Source: Streptomyces speibonae
GTDB lineage: Bacteria > Actinomycetota > Actinomycetes > Streptomycetales > Streptomycetaceae
Reading direction: 5' to 3'
DNA length: 5,465 nucleotides
Assembly (NCBI GenBank): GCA_000715605.1
Contig: KL568634.1
Coordinates: 8,600 to 14,064 of the forward strand
Part shown: positions 1 to 5,348 of the stretch, in pieces
Layout: each line of letters begins with the position of its first letter
Position numbering within the stretch: position 1 is the first letter of the stretch
Program-made: the position numbers and the translations under genes
The notes under the pieces: generated by a model
The model's database searches: none
The model's input: only the letters and a program-made list of their open reading frames with translations
Told to the model about the DNA's origin: nothing

Positions 1-250
1 GCCTGTGGGGGCGGCCCCGGGGGCGTGGCCATCCGCCGGGGGCCCACGGGTACTGCTCTCGTGGGGCAGGGGCCGGGACGTGACTGCCCGCGGGGGGACG
101 GTCCGGGGCGCGACTGCCCCCCGCGAGGGCGCCCCCCAGGGGGCGTGGCTACCCGCGGGGGTCCCACGGGTACGACCGCCTGCGGGGACGGCCCCGGGGG
201 CGAGTGCCTGCGGGGGCGGCCCCGGGGAAAGCGTGACTGGCTGTGGGACG
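1..250. repeat. Degenerate G/C-rich direct repeats, apparently non-coding
   Basis: This block lies beyond the end of secDF and holds no convincing gene. A 35-bp unit at 19-53 recurs at 139-173 with 31 of 35 bases identical, exactly 120 bp away. A second unit of about 25 bp, containing GCGGCCCCGGGG, starts at 1, 178 and 206; the first 25 bases match 178-202 at 23 positions, and 1-22 match 206-227 at 21 positions. Weaker relatives are seen around 80-130 and 240-258. Unit offsets of 28, 120 and 177 bp are not all multiples of three, which argues against a repeated protein domain. The open frames through it encode only low-complexity Gly/Pro/Arg sequence and run antisense into secDF. Origin and function are unknown, and the block may continue left of the window. 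Confidence 0.7.
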
Positions 251-254
251 CGGG

Positions 255-279
255 GGCGGCTCCCGGGTGGGGAGCCGCC
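255..279 (-). terminator. Probable terminator hairpin after secDF
   Basis: GGCGGCTCCC (255-264) and GGGAGCCGCC (270-279) form a perfect 10-bp stem around a 5-base loop. It starts 12 bases beyond the last base of the secDF stop codon. No T-tract follows on the minus strand, so it is not a canonical intrinsic terminator of the E. coli kind. Strong GC hairpins without a U tail are commonly placed at gene ends in Streptomyces. Its position makes it the likely end of the four-gene minus-strand unit. The symmetry would also let it act on a transcript entering from the left. Confidence 0.72.
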
Positions 280-291
280 GGGCGCGCTACG

Positions 292-2586
292 TCATGTGCC
301 CTGGCTGGAGGCCCTGGCTCGAGGTGTGCCTCCTCGGGGGCGGCGTTTGGAGGCGCGGCCGCCTCGGCCGCCCTTGCCGTCGCCGGCGTACTTGTCGAGC
401 ACGATGGCGAGGGGCGACGCCGTCAGGACCGACGAGTACGTGCCCACGAGCATGCCGATCAGCAGCGCGAGTGCGAAGTCGGTGAGCGAGTCGCCGCCCA
501 GCAGGGCCAGCGCGGCCAGGATGAAGATCACACCGATACCGGTGTTGACCGTACGCGGCACCGTTTGCAGGATCGCCAGGTTGGTCACCTGGTCCAGCGG
601 CGCCTTGCTGTCCTTGCGCCACAGCTCGCGGATCCGGTCGAACACCACCACCGAGTCGTTCACCGAGTAACCGATCACGGTGAGCAGCGCGGCCAGGAAC
701 ACCCCGTCGATCGGCTTGCCCAGCCAGGCGAAGATGCCGGTCAGGATCACCACGTCGTGCGCGAGCGCGGCCACCGCGCCCGCACCGAACATCCAGCGGA
801 ACCGCACCGCGAGGTACAGCAGCTGGGCGGCGAGCGCCAGCCCGAGCGCGATCAGCGCGTTGCGCCGCAGCTCGTCGCCGAGGCTCGGGCCGATCAGCTC
901 GTCACGCACCTTCTCCGCCCCGCCGCCGACCTCCGCGATGGCGTCGGCCACCTCGGCGGCCTCCGCGTTGGTCAGCTCCTCGGTGCGGACCGTCAGCTGG
1001 TTGTCGCCGGAGGACTGCACGACCGCCTGCGGGAAACCGGCGTCGGCCAGCGCCTCCCGGGCCCGGTCGGGGTCGACGGAGGTGCTGGTGGAGTACTCGA
1101 TCAGGCGGCCGCCGGTGAACTCCACACCGAAGTTCAGCCCGCGCACCGCGATGCCCGCACCGGTGATGACGAGCACGACGGCCGACACCGCCAGCCAGCG
1201 CAGCGGCCGCCGCATCAGCTGCGGACTGCGCCGGGTGAGGTACGCGCGGACCCGGCCGATCGAGGCCAGTCCCGTCATCCCCGGCCGGCGGTGCACCCAG
1301 CGTCGGGCCACGGCGAACTCGGCCAGCACCCGGGTGATCACCAGCGCACTGATCATGGACGCGACGACACCGATGGCCAGCGTGACACCGAAGCCCTTCA
1401 CCGGCCCCGAGGCCAGCAGGAACAGCAGCAGCGCCGCGATCAGCGTGGTGATGTTGGAGTCCGCGATGGCGCTGAACGCGCCCTTGAAGCCGGCGGTCAG
1501 GGCCGAGCGGCTGCTGGGCCGGTTGCGTTTGCCGTACTCCTCCCGGGCCCGTTCGAAGACCAGCACGTTGGCGTCCACCGCCATACCGATGGCCAGGACG
1601 AAACCGGCGAGTCCGGGCAGGGTCAGCGTCGCCCCGATGGCCGCCAGAGCGGCGTACGAGATGAGGCCGTAGCAGGCCAGGGCCAGGGTCGCCAGAACGC
1701 CCATCAGCCGGTAGACGACGATGATGAAGACCGCGGTCAGCGCGGTGCCGATGACGGCCGCCCAGGCGCTCGCCTCGATGGCCTCGGCGCCCAGCGTCGG
1801 GCCGACGGTCCGCTGCTCGACCGTGTCGACCGGCACCGGGAGCGCGCCGCCCTTGATCAGCAGGGCGAGCTCCTTGGCCTCGTCGCTGGCGAAGGAGCCG
1901 GTGATCTGCGTGGAGCCGCCGGTGATGCCCGCCCCGCAGGCGACGGACGGGTCGACCTGGGGCGAGGAGATGACCTTGTCGTCCAGCACGATCGCGACCC
2001 GGCGCTTCGGGTCCCCGGCCGGGTTGCAGGCGGCCTCGCCGGTCAGCCGGGCCCAGCCCTTGGCGTCCTCGAAGTCCACCGTGACGTGCCAGCCCGCGCC
2101 GCTCTGCTGGTCGAACCGTGCCTCGGCGTCCTTCACGTCCTGGCCGCTGAGCGAGGCGTCACCGAGCCGGAGGCGTTCGCCGGACTCGTCGGGCAGGATC
2201 TGCTCGCCCTTCTGCGGTTCGTCGGTCCCGGAGGCGATGCCGAGCACCGGATGGACGGAGAGCTGCGCGGTACGGCCCAGGACGTCGGCCGCCTGCCGCG
2301 GGTCCTGGAGTCCGGGCAGTTCGACGATGATCCGGTTCTCACCGGAGCGGACGATGCTCGGTTCGGCCACGCCGAGCGCGTCGACCCGGCCGCGCAGGAC
2401 CTCCAGGGTGCGGTCGGTGGCCTCCCCGTCGGCCTCGACGGTCTCGGTGGAGCGGGTCTCCAGAACGATCTGGGTGCCGCCCCGGAGGTCGAGACCCAGA
2501 CGGACCGGAACGGTGACGGCGATGATCACGGATGCGACGATCACGGCGAGCGCGAACAACGCCCTGAAGCGGGCGGGACGTTTCAC
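292..2586 (-). CDS. secDF: Fused SecD-SecF protein translocase accessory subunit
   Basis: A membrane protein of 764 residues that assists SecYEG/SecA export. In this RND-related family, proton flow drives extracytoplasmic domain movements that pull the preprotein outward. SecD half: first membrane segment about 9-30, GLDLRGG at 31-37, an extracytoplasmic region about 40-270, then a membrane block about 272-425 with GMAVDANVLVFERAREE at 334-350. SecF half: membrane segment about 463-482, GLNFGVEFTGG at 483-493, a second extracytoplasmic region to about 570, then a membrane block about 575-730 with YSVNDSVVVFDRIREL at 640-655. By family alignment from memory, the proton-relay residues are present as Asp338, Asp644 and Arg678. 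The tail after about 733 is basic, Gly/Arg-rich and probably cytoplasmic. Length fits naturally fused SecDF proteins such as that of Thermus (about 735 residues). The GTG start is supported by GGAGGC four bases upstream. S. coelicolor carries such a fusion besides separate secD and secF genes, so this is probably an accessory copy. Confidence 0.95.
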   Translation of the reverse strand: MKRPARFRALFALAVIVASVIIAVTVPVRLGLDLRGGTQIVLETRSTETVEADGEATDRTLEVLRGRVDALGVAEPSIVRSGENRIIVELPGLQDPRQAADVLGRTAQLSVHPVLGIASGTDEPQKGEQILPDESGERLRLGDASLSGQDVKDAEARFDQQSGAGWHVTVDFEDAKGWARLTGEAACNPAGDPKRRVAIVLDDKVISSPQVDPSVACGAGITGGSTQITGSFASDEAKELALLIKGGALPVPVDTVEQRTVGPTLGAEAIEASAWAAVIGTALTAVFIIVVYRLMGVLATLALACYGLISYAALAAIGATLTLPGLAGFVLAIGMAVDANVLVFERAREEYGKRNRPSSRSALTAGFKGAFSAIADSNITTLIAALLLFLLASGPVKGFGVTLAIGVVASMISALVITRVLAEFAVARRWVHRRPGMTGLASIGRVRAYLTRRSPQLMRRPLRWLAVSAVVLVITGAGIAVRGLNFGVEFTGGRLIEYSTSTSVDPDRAREALADAGFPQAVVQSSGDNQLTVRTEELTNAEAAEVADAIAEVGGGAEKVRDELIGPSLGDELRRNALIALGLALAAQLLYLAVRFRWMFGAGAVAALAHDVVILTGIFAWLGKPIDGVFLAALLTVIGYSVNDSVVVFDRIRELWRKDSKAPLDQVTNLAILQTVPRTVNTGIGVIFILAALALLGGDSLTDFALALLIGMLVGTYSSVLTASPLAIVLDKYAGDGKGGRGGRASKRRPRGGTPRARASSQGT

Positions 2587-2589
2587 AGA

Positions 2590-2604
2590 TGCCTCCAGCA
2601 GGCA
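2590..2604 (-). promoter_or_regulatory. secDF ribosome binding site within a small inverted repeat
   Basis: On the minus strand GGAGGC (2596-2591) sits four bases before the GTG start of secDF, which fixes that start. It overlaps the inverted repeat TGCCT/AGGCA (2590-2594 and 2600-2604, 5-base loop). In the mRNA, most of the Shine-Dalgarno could therefore pair with an upstream UGCCU. The stem is only 5 bp, so a regulatory effect is speculative; the binding-site call itself is solid. Confidence 0.6.
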
Positions 2605-2628
2605 CGCGGAGATGAGGAAGGGGGATTC

Positions 2629-3045
2629 TCAGGAGCTGGAGAGCGGGGGAGGGGCCCGTCCGAGATCCGACGGCATGTGCGCGGCGGCGGGCTGCGCGTG
2701 CCCCGCCACCGGTGCCGGGCGCACCGGCCGCGGCGGAACGGGCGGCGTGTACGCCGCGGTGAAGAGCACGGGCCCGGCGGACACCGACCGCTCCGCGACG
2801 TCCCGCTCCGGCCGGGTGAGCACGGTGCGGGCGCCGACATAGGCGTCGTCGCTGTACGGACGGGTGTCGGAGGAGTACGAGGCGGGCACCGGGGAGGGCG
2901 CGGGTGCGGCGGACCGCGCGTCGGGCACGAACCCGGTGCCGCCGGTGACCCCGAGGGTCAGCAGGACGGCCGCGAAGGCGGCCAGGACCGCCGCTGCACG
3001 GCGGAACGGAAGGCGGGCGCGGTGTCCCCGCTGGTCGGTGGTCAA
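2629..3045 (-). CDS. Small membrane-anchored or secreted Pro/Ala-rich protein, function unknown
   Basis: A protein of 138 residues with no family I recognise. The N-terminus is basic (Arg9, Arg11, Arg15, Arg16), followed by a hydrophobic stretch at about 17-40, so it is either a signal peptide or a single membrane anchor with the C-terminus outside. A possible signal-peptidase site lies near the Ala-Arg-Ser-Ala run at 43-46. The rest is Ala/Pro/Ser-rich and probably disordered, with a more ordered-looking charged segment at about 56-90 and a Pro-rich stretch at about 101-112. There is no cysteine and therefore no lipobox. The start is taken as TTG because it overlaps the regulator's TGA stop (TTGA) and no ATG or GTG lies before the hydrophobic segment. 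No good Shine-Dalgarno is visible, which suggests translational coupling. Its place between a two-component system and secDF hints at a role in sensing or export (inference). It is a real gene rather than a shadow, because it fills the gap, has a signal-like N-terminus and continues the operon spacing. Confidence 0.75.
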   Translation of the reverse strand: MTTDQRGHRARLPFRRAAAVLAAFAAVLLTLGVTGGTGFVPDARSAAPAPSPVPASYSSDTRPYSDDAYVGARTVLTRPERDVAERSVSAGPVLFTAAYTPPVPPRPVRPAPVAGHAQPAAAHMPSDLGRAPPPLSSS

Positions 3046-3728
3046 GGTTCGACGAGCCCGGCGCGAATGGCGTAACGGGTCAGCTCGAGGCGGTCCCGCA
3101 GGCCCAGCTTGTGCAGCAGGTTCTCCCGGTGCCGCTGCACCGTCTTGACGCTGATGAACAGCAGCTCGGCGATCTCCTTCGACGAGTGCCCCTCGGCGAC
3201 GAGCTTGAGCACCTCCTCCTCGCGCGGCGTCAGCAGTTGCTCCGGCGCCTCCTCCCCGTGCCGCACCCGGTCGAGGTAGTTGCGGATCAGGGCCGTCACC
3301 GCGCCCGGGTACAGGAACGGCTCGTCCCGCATCGCGGCCCGGCAGGCGGCCACCAGATCGCGGTCGGCGACCGACTTCAGCACATAGCCGCCGGCGCCCG
3401 CCTTGAGCGCCTGGAACAGGTACTGCTCGTTGTCGTGCATCGTCAGCATCAGGATGCGCAGCCCCGGCTTCAGCGTGGTCAGCTCGCGGGCGGCCTGCAG
3501 ACCGGTCAGCCGCGGCATGGCGATGTCCAGGACCGCCAGGTCGATGTCGTGGGCCCGGGCCATGGCGATCGCCTCCGCGCCGTCCCCCGCCTCGGCGACC
3601 ACCTCCAGGTCCGGCTCCCGGTCGAGGATGAGCCGCACGCCGCGCCGCACCAGGGCGTGGTCGTCGGCGAGCAGAATCCGGATCTTCCGCTGCGTCCGGT
3701 GGTCGGGCTGGGATTCCTGATGGGTCAT
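3042..3728 (-). CDS. NarL/FixJ-type response regulator with LuxR-type DNA-binding domain
   Basis: A transcription factor of 228 residues that is switched on by phosphorylation. Receiver domain about 16-135: acidic pair Asp22-Asp23 in LLADDHALVRRG, phospho-acceptor Asp68 in VLDIAMPRLTG, switch Thr96 in LMLTMHD, and Lys118 in GGYVLKS. A linker leads to a LuxR-type helix-turn-helix at about 165-225 (LLTPREEEVLKLVAEG, then KEIAELLFISVKTVQRH). All catalytic residues expected of an active receiver are present. The ATG start overlaps the kinase stop as ATGA and has AGGAAG (3739-3734) five bases upstream; a longer reading would run through the kinase gene in another frame. Its partner is clearly the kinase upstream. 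Likely targets are its own operon, including secDF, and perhaps the divergent promoter at 4703-4972, but this is inferred from position only. Confidence 0.93.
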   Translation of the reverse strand: MTHQESQPDHRTQRKIRILLADDHALVRRGVRLILDREPDLEVVAEAGDGAEAIAMARAHDIDLAVLDIAMPRLTGLQAARELTTLKPGLRILMLTMHDNEQYLFQALKAGAGGYVLKSVADRDLVAACRAAMRDEPFLYPGAVTALIRNYLDRVRHGEEAPEQLLTPREEEVLKLVAEGHSSKEIAELLFISVKTVQRHRENLLHKLGLRDRLELTRYAIRAGLVEP

Positions 3729-4702
3729 GACTGCTTCCTGACGGCGGGCACGGTGAGCCGGATACGCGTTCCGCGTCCTGTCGCGCGGTTCTCGTCCGGG
3801 CTCGATATGTCCAGCATGGCCCCGATCAACAGCGCGCGTTCCCGCATTCCGCGAAGCCCGGCGCCCTCCTGCGCGGCACCGATGCCGCGCCCGTCGTCGC
3901 TCACCTCGAGCACGACACCGGAGCCGACCGCGCGCAGGATCACCTCCACGCTCCGCGCCTCCGCGTGCCGGGCGGCGTTGGTCAGGCTCTCCTGCGCCAC
4001 ACGGTAGATCACCAGCTCCGTCTCGTGGCCGAGCTCCGGCAGGTCGGGGTCGAAACGGCGCACCACCCGCAGCCCGGTGTGCGTGGCGAACTCGGTGGTC
4101 AGCGACGTCACCGCACTGACCAGGCCGAGGTCGTCCAGGACGCCCGGACGCAGCCGGTGGACCAGCCGGCGCACCTCGTCGAGGCTCTCCCGGGTGATCT
4201 CCTGGGCCTGCTGGAGCTCGCCGCGCAGCGGCTCGGACGCCTCGTCCGAGGCCCGCTTCAGGGCCAGCAGCACCGCCGTCATGCTCTGCCCGACCTCGTC
4301 GTGCAGCTCCTGGGCGATACGGCGGCGTTCGCCCTCCTGGGCGAGGATGGCGCTGGCACTGCTCGCGACGCGTTCCCGCTCCAGCCGCTCCAGCATGGAG
4401 TTGAAGGCGCTGACCAGCTCGGCGACCTCGCCCCCGCCCCGCACCGGCAGCCGCTGACCCGGGCGCAGCAGGTCCACCGTGGTCATCAGCCGGGTCACGC
4501 GGTCCAGCGGTGCCAGCCCGATGCGCAGCAGGGCGGCGTTGGCGACGAGCATGACGGCGAGCCCGCCCACCAGGATCACCGCCTCGGTGAGCAGAACCGG
4601 CACGGACACGGTCACCGGAGCCCACAGCAGCAGCGCGGTGGCGCTGCCCAGCACCACCGCGTTGAGCCCGAAGATCCGCCAGTACAGGGACACGGAGGTC
4701 AC
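3725..4702 (-). CDS. Sensor histidine kinase, HisKA_3 (NarL/DesK-like) type, minimal sensor
   Basis: A membrane kinase of 325 residues that phosphorylates the adjacent regulator. Two membrane segments (about 9-29 and 35-57) are joined by only a few residues, so there is no folded extracytoplasmic sensor. A HAMP linker follows at about 58-112. The dimerisation/phosphotransfer domain (about 126-193) carries the phospho-acceptor His134 in QELHDEVGQS and the family feature LHRLRP-like VHRLRPGVLDDLGL. The HATPase domain (about 225-320) has the N box RVAQESLTNAARHA (Asn242), DDGRGIG at 269-275 and GLRGMRERA at 282-290. Everything needed for kinase activity appears intact. GTG at 4702 is chosen because AAGAGG (4713-4708) lies five bases upstream; a GTG three codons later is a weaker alternative. 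As first gene of the minus-strand unit it probably has its promoter in 4703-4972. A minimal sensor suggests detection in the membrane or through a partner protein. Confidence 0.93.
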   Translation of the reverse strand: MTSVSLYWRIFGLNAVVLGSATALLLWAPVTVSVPVLLTEAVILVGGLAVMLVANAALLRIGLAPLDRVTRLMTTVDLLRPGQRLPVRGGGEVAELVSAFNSMLERLERERVASSASAILAQEGERRRIAQELHDEVGQSMTAVLLALKRASDEASEPLRGELQQAQEITRESLDEVRRLVHRLRPGVLDDLGLVSAVTSLTTEFATHTGLRVVRRFDPDLPELGHETELVIYRVAQESLTNAARHAEARSVEVILRAVGSGVVLEVSDDGRGIGAAQEGAGLRGMRERALLIGAMLDISSPDENRATGRGTRIRLTVPAVRKQS

Positions 4703-4816
4703 GCCTTCCTCTTTCTCGTCTGCCTCTACTGTCGGTCACCGTGCCTCGTCGTGCGGCCGCGGCCCCTTGTCCCGGCGGACAGCGGCCAGCGTGCACGGAC
4801 CGCACGGCGGGTGTCG

Positions 4817-4911
4817 ATGGGCCCCGTACCCCATTTCCCGCGAGCCACCGGACCCATCCCGGACGGGGTGGGTCCTGCGACCCCGAACAGATGGGTACCG
4901 CGCCCAATGGG
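4817..4911. promoter_or_regulatory. Cluster of ATGGG/CCCAT words, candidate operator sites
   Basis: Exact copies occur as ATGGG at 4817-4821, 4891-4895 and 4907-4911, and as CCCAT at 4830-4834 and 4853-4857. Two stretches are dyad-like and of equal size: ATGGGCCCCGTACCCCAT (4817-4834) and ATGGGTACCGCGCCCAAT (4891-4908). Five copies of one pentamer in about 95 bp is more than composition alone would be expected to give. The adjacent NarL-type regulator binds DNA as a dimer and is the obvious candidate reader, but nothing in the sequence proves it. Confidence 0.4.
4826..4898 (+). repeat. Concentric two-part inverted repeat in the divergent region
   Basis: The inner arms GGACCCATCCC (4850-4860) and GGGGTGGGTCC (4865-4875) pair over 11 bp around a 4-base loop, with one G-U wobble in plus-strand RNA (an A-C mismatch in minus-strand RNA). 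The outer arms GTACCCCAT (4826-4834) and ATGGGTAC (4891-4898) pair with one bulged C and share exactly the same centre, separated from the inner stem by 15 bases on each side. It could be a 5' leader structure of the plus-strand gene, an extended operator, or both. No T-run follows, so it does not look like a terminator. Confidence 0.55.
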
Positions 4912-4953
4912 AGCCACGCACGAAACGGGCGAGGGTGGGGACATCACCCGTAC

Positions 4954-4968
4954 GTCTTCGAGGAGGAC
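4954..4968 (+). promoter_or_regulatory. Strong ribosome binding site of the DksA-like gene, with possible masking hairpin
   Basis: AGGAGG at 4961-4966, six bases before GTG 4973, is a near-perfect Shine-Dalgarno and fixes the start of this gene although its frame is open far upstream. GTCTTC (4954-4959) and GAGGAC (4963-4968) could form a 6-bp stem with one G-U pair and a 3-base loop, which would hide most of the site. The binding site is clear; the hairpin is weak. Confidence 0.75.
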
Positions 4969-4972
4969 CCAC

Positions 4973-5299
4973 GTGTCGCTCGACCTGCCCCGCACCGAAC
5001 CGCGTACCGCTCTCCCGGCCGCGGACGAGGTCCGTCAGCGGCTCGAACACGCCCGCACGACCCGGCTGGCGCAGCTCAAGGCCCTGGACGAAACCGGGCA
5101 GAGCCCCGGTGACCACCTGATGTCCAACCAGATCGATGCGATCAAGCGTGTCCTCACGGAGATCGACGAGGCATTCGCCCGGGTCGACGACGGCACCTAC
5201 GGCACCTGCCTGGGCTGCTCCAAGGCCGTCCCGCCGGAGCGGCTGGAGATCCTCCCGCACACGCGCTACTGCGTCAGCTGCCAGCGCCGCGCGGCCTGA
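4973..5299 (+). CDS. DksA/TraR-family C4 zinc-finger protein
   Basis: A protein of 108 residues. DksA/TraR proteins bind the secondary channel of RNA polymerase and adjust promoter activity, often with (p)ppGpp; family membership does not prove this for each member. Residues about 17-70 form a charged helical region ending in EIDEAFARVDDGTYGTC, the typical approach to the finger. The zinc site is complete: Cys79 and Cys82, then Cys100 and Cys103, with the C-x2-C-x17-C-x2-C spacing of DksA. The protein is shorter than E. coli DksA (151 residues), and I do not see the acidic DxxDxA motif at the hairpin tip; the corresponding stretch reads TGQSPGDHLMS. It may therefore act differently from DksA. 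The GTG start is set by AGGAGG at 4961-4966. It is transcribed away from the two-component operon and followed 49 bases later by what may be a paralogue. Confidence 0.88.
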   Translation: MSLDLPRTEPRTALPAADEVRQRLEHARTTRLAQLKALDETGQSPGDHLMSNQIDAIKRVLTEIDEAFARVDDGTYGTCLGCSKAVPPERLEILPHTRYCVSCQRRAA

Positions 5300-5348
5300 G
5301 GCCCGCCCCGACCGTCCTTCTCTCCCGCTCTGCCCGAGGGGTGCAGTG

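Larger units (their letters stand above)
4703..4972. promoter_or_regulatory. Divergent intergenic control region
   Basis: This 270-bp gap separates the divergently transcribed kinase and DksA-like genes and should hold promoters for both. I found no -35/-10 pair close enough to consensus to place a start site. The best candidate toward the kinase, TAGAGG at 4728-4723 on the minus strand, has no acceptable -35 box at 17 bp. The region contains several ATGGG/CCCAT words between 4817 and 4911 and a concentric inverted repeat at 4826-4898, both listed separately. Open frames crossing it are extensions or shadows of neighbouring genes. Confidence 0.7.

Noticed and set aside
1..250. CRISPR array
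   Set aside because: Units are degenerate, of uneven length and spacing, have no unique spacers of uniform size, and no cas genes are nearby.
25..3075. A plus-strand open frame of 1016 codons
   Set aside because: It runs antisense to secDF and the small-protein gene. Its translation is low-complexity Gly/Arg/Gln/His-rich with no domains, as expected of an antisense frame in high-GC DNA, while the minus strand carries clear SecD and SecF motifs.
4723..4751. A sigma-70-like promoter for the kinase operon (TAGAGG as -10)
   Set aside because: The hexamer at -35 distance reads CGACGA, unlike TTGACA, and the -10 match is partial. It is too weak to annotate.
4850..4875. Intrinsic terminator
   Set aside because: The stem is strong, but it lies inside a divergent promoter region where neither flanking gene ends, and no T-tract follows on either strand.
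3729..4907. N-terminal extension of the response-regulator frame
   Set aside because: The extension crosses the kinase gene in another frame and is compositionally random (Arg/Ala/Gly-rich). The receiver domain begins just after the ATG at 3728, which has a good ribosome binding site.
3965..4972. N-terminal extension of the DksA-like frame
   Set aside because: It is antisense to the kinase and has no recognisable domain. The near-perfect AGGAGG before GTG 4973 marks the true start.
5300..5345. Terminator between the two plus-strand genes
   Set aside because: Only a 4-bp GGCC/GGCC stem over the stop codon is visible; there is no substantial hairpin.
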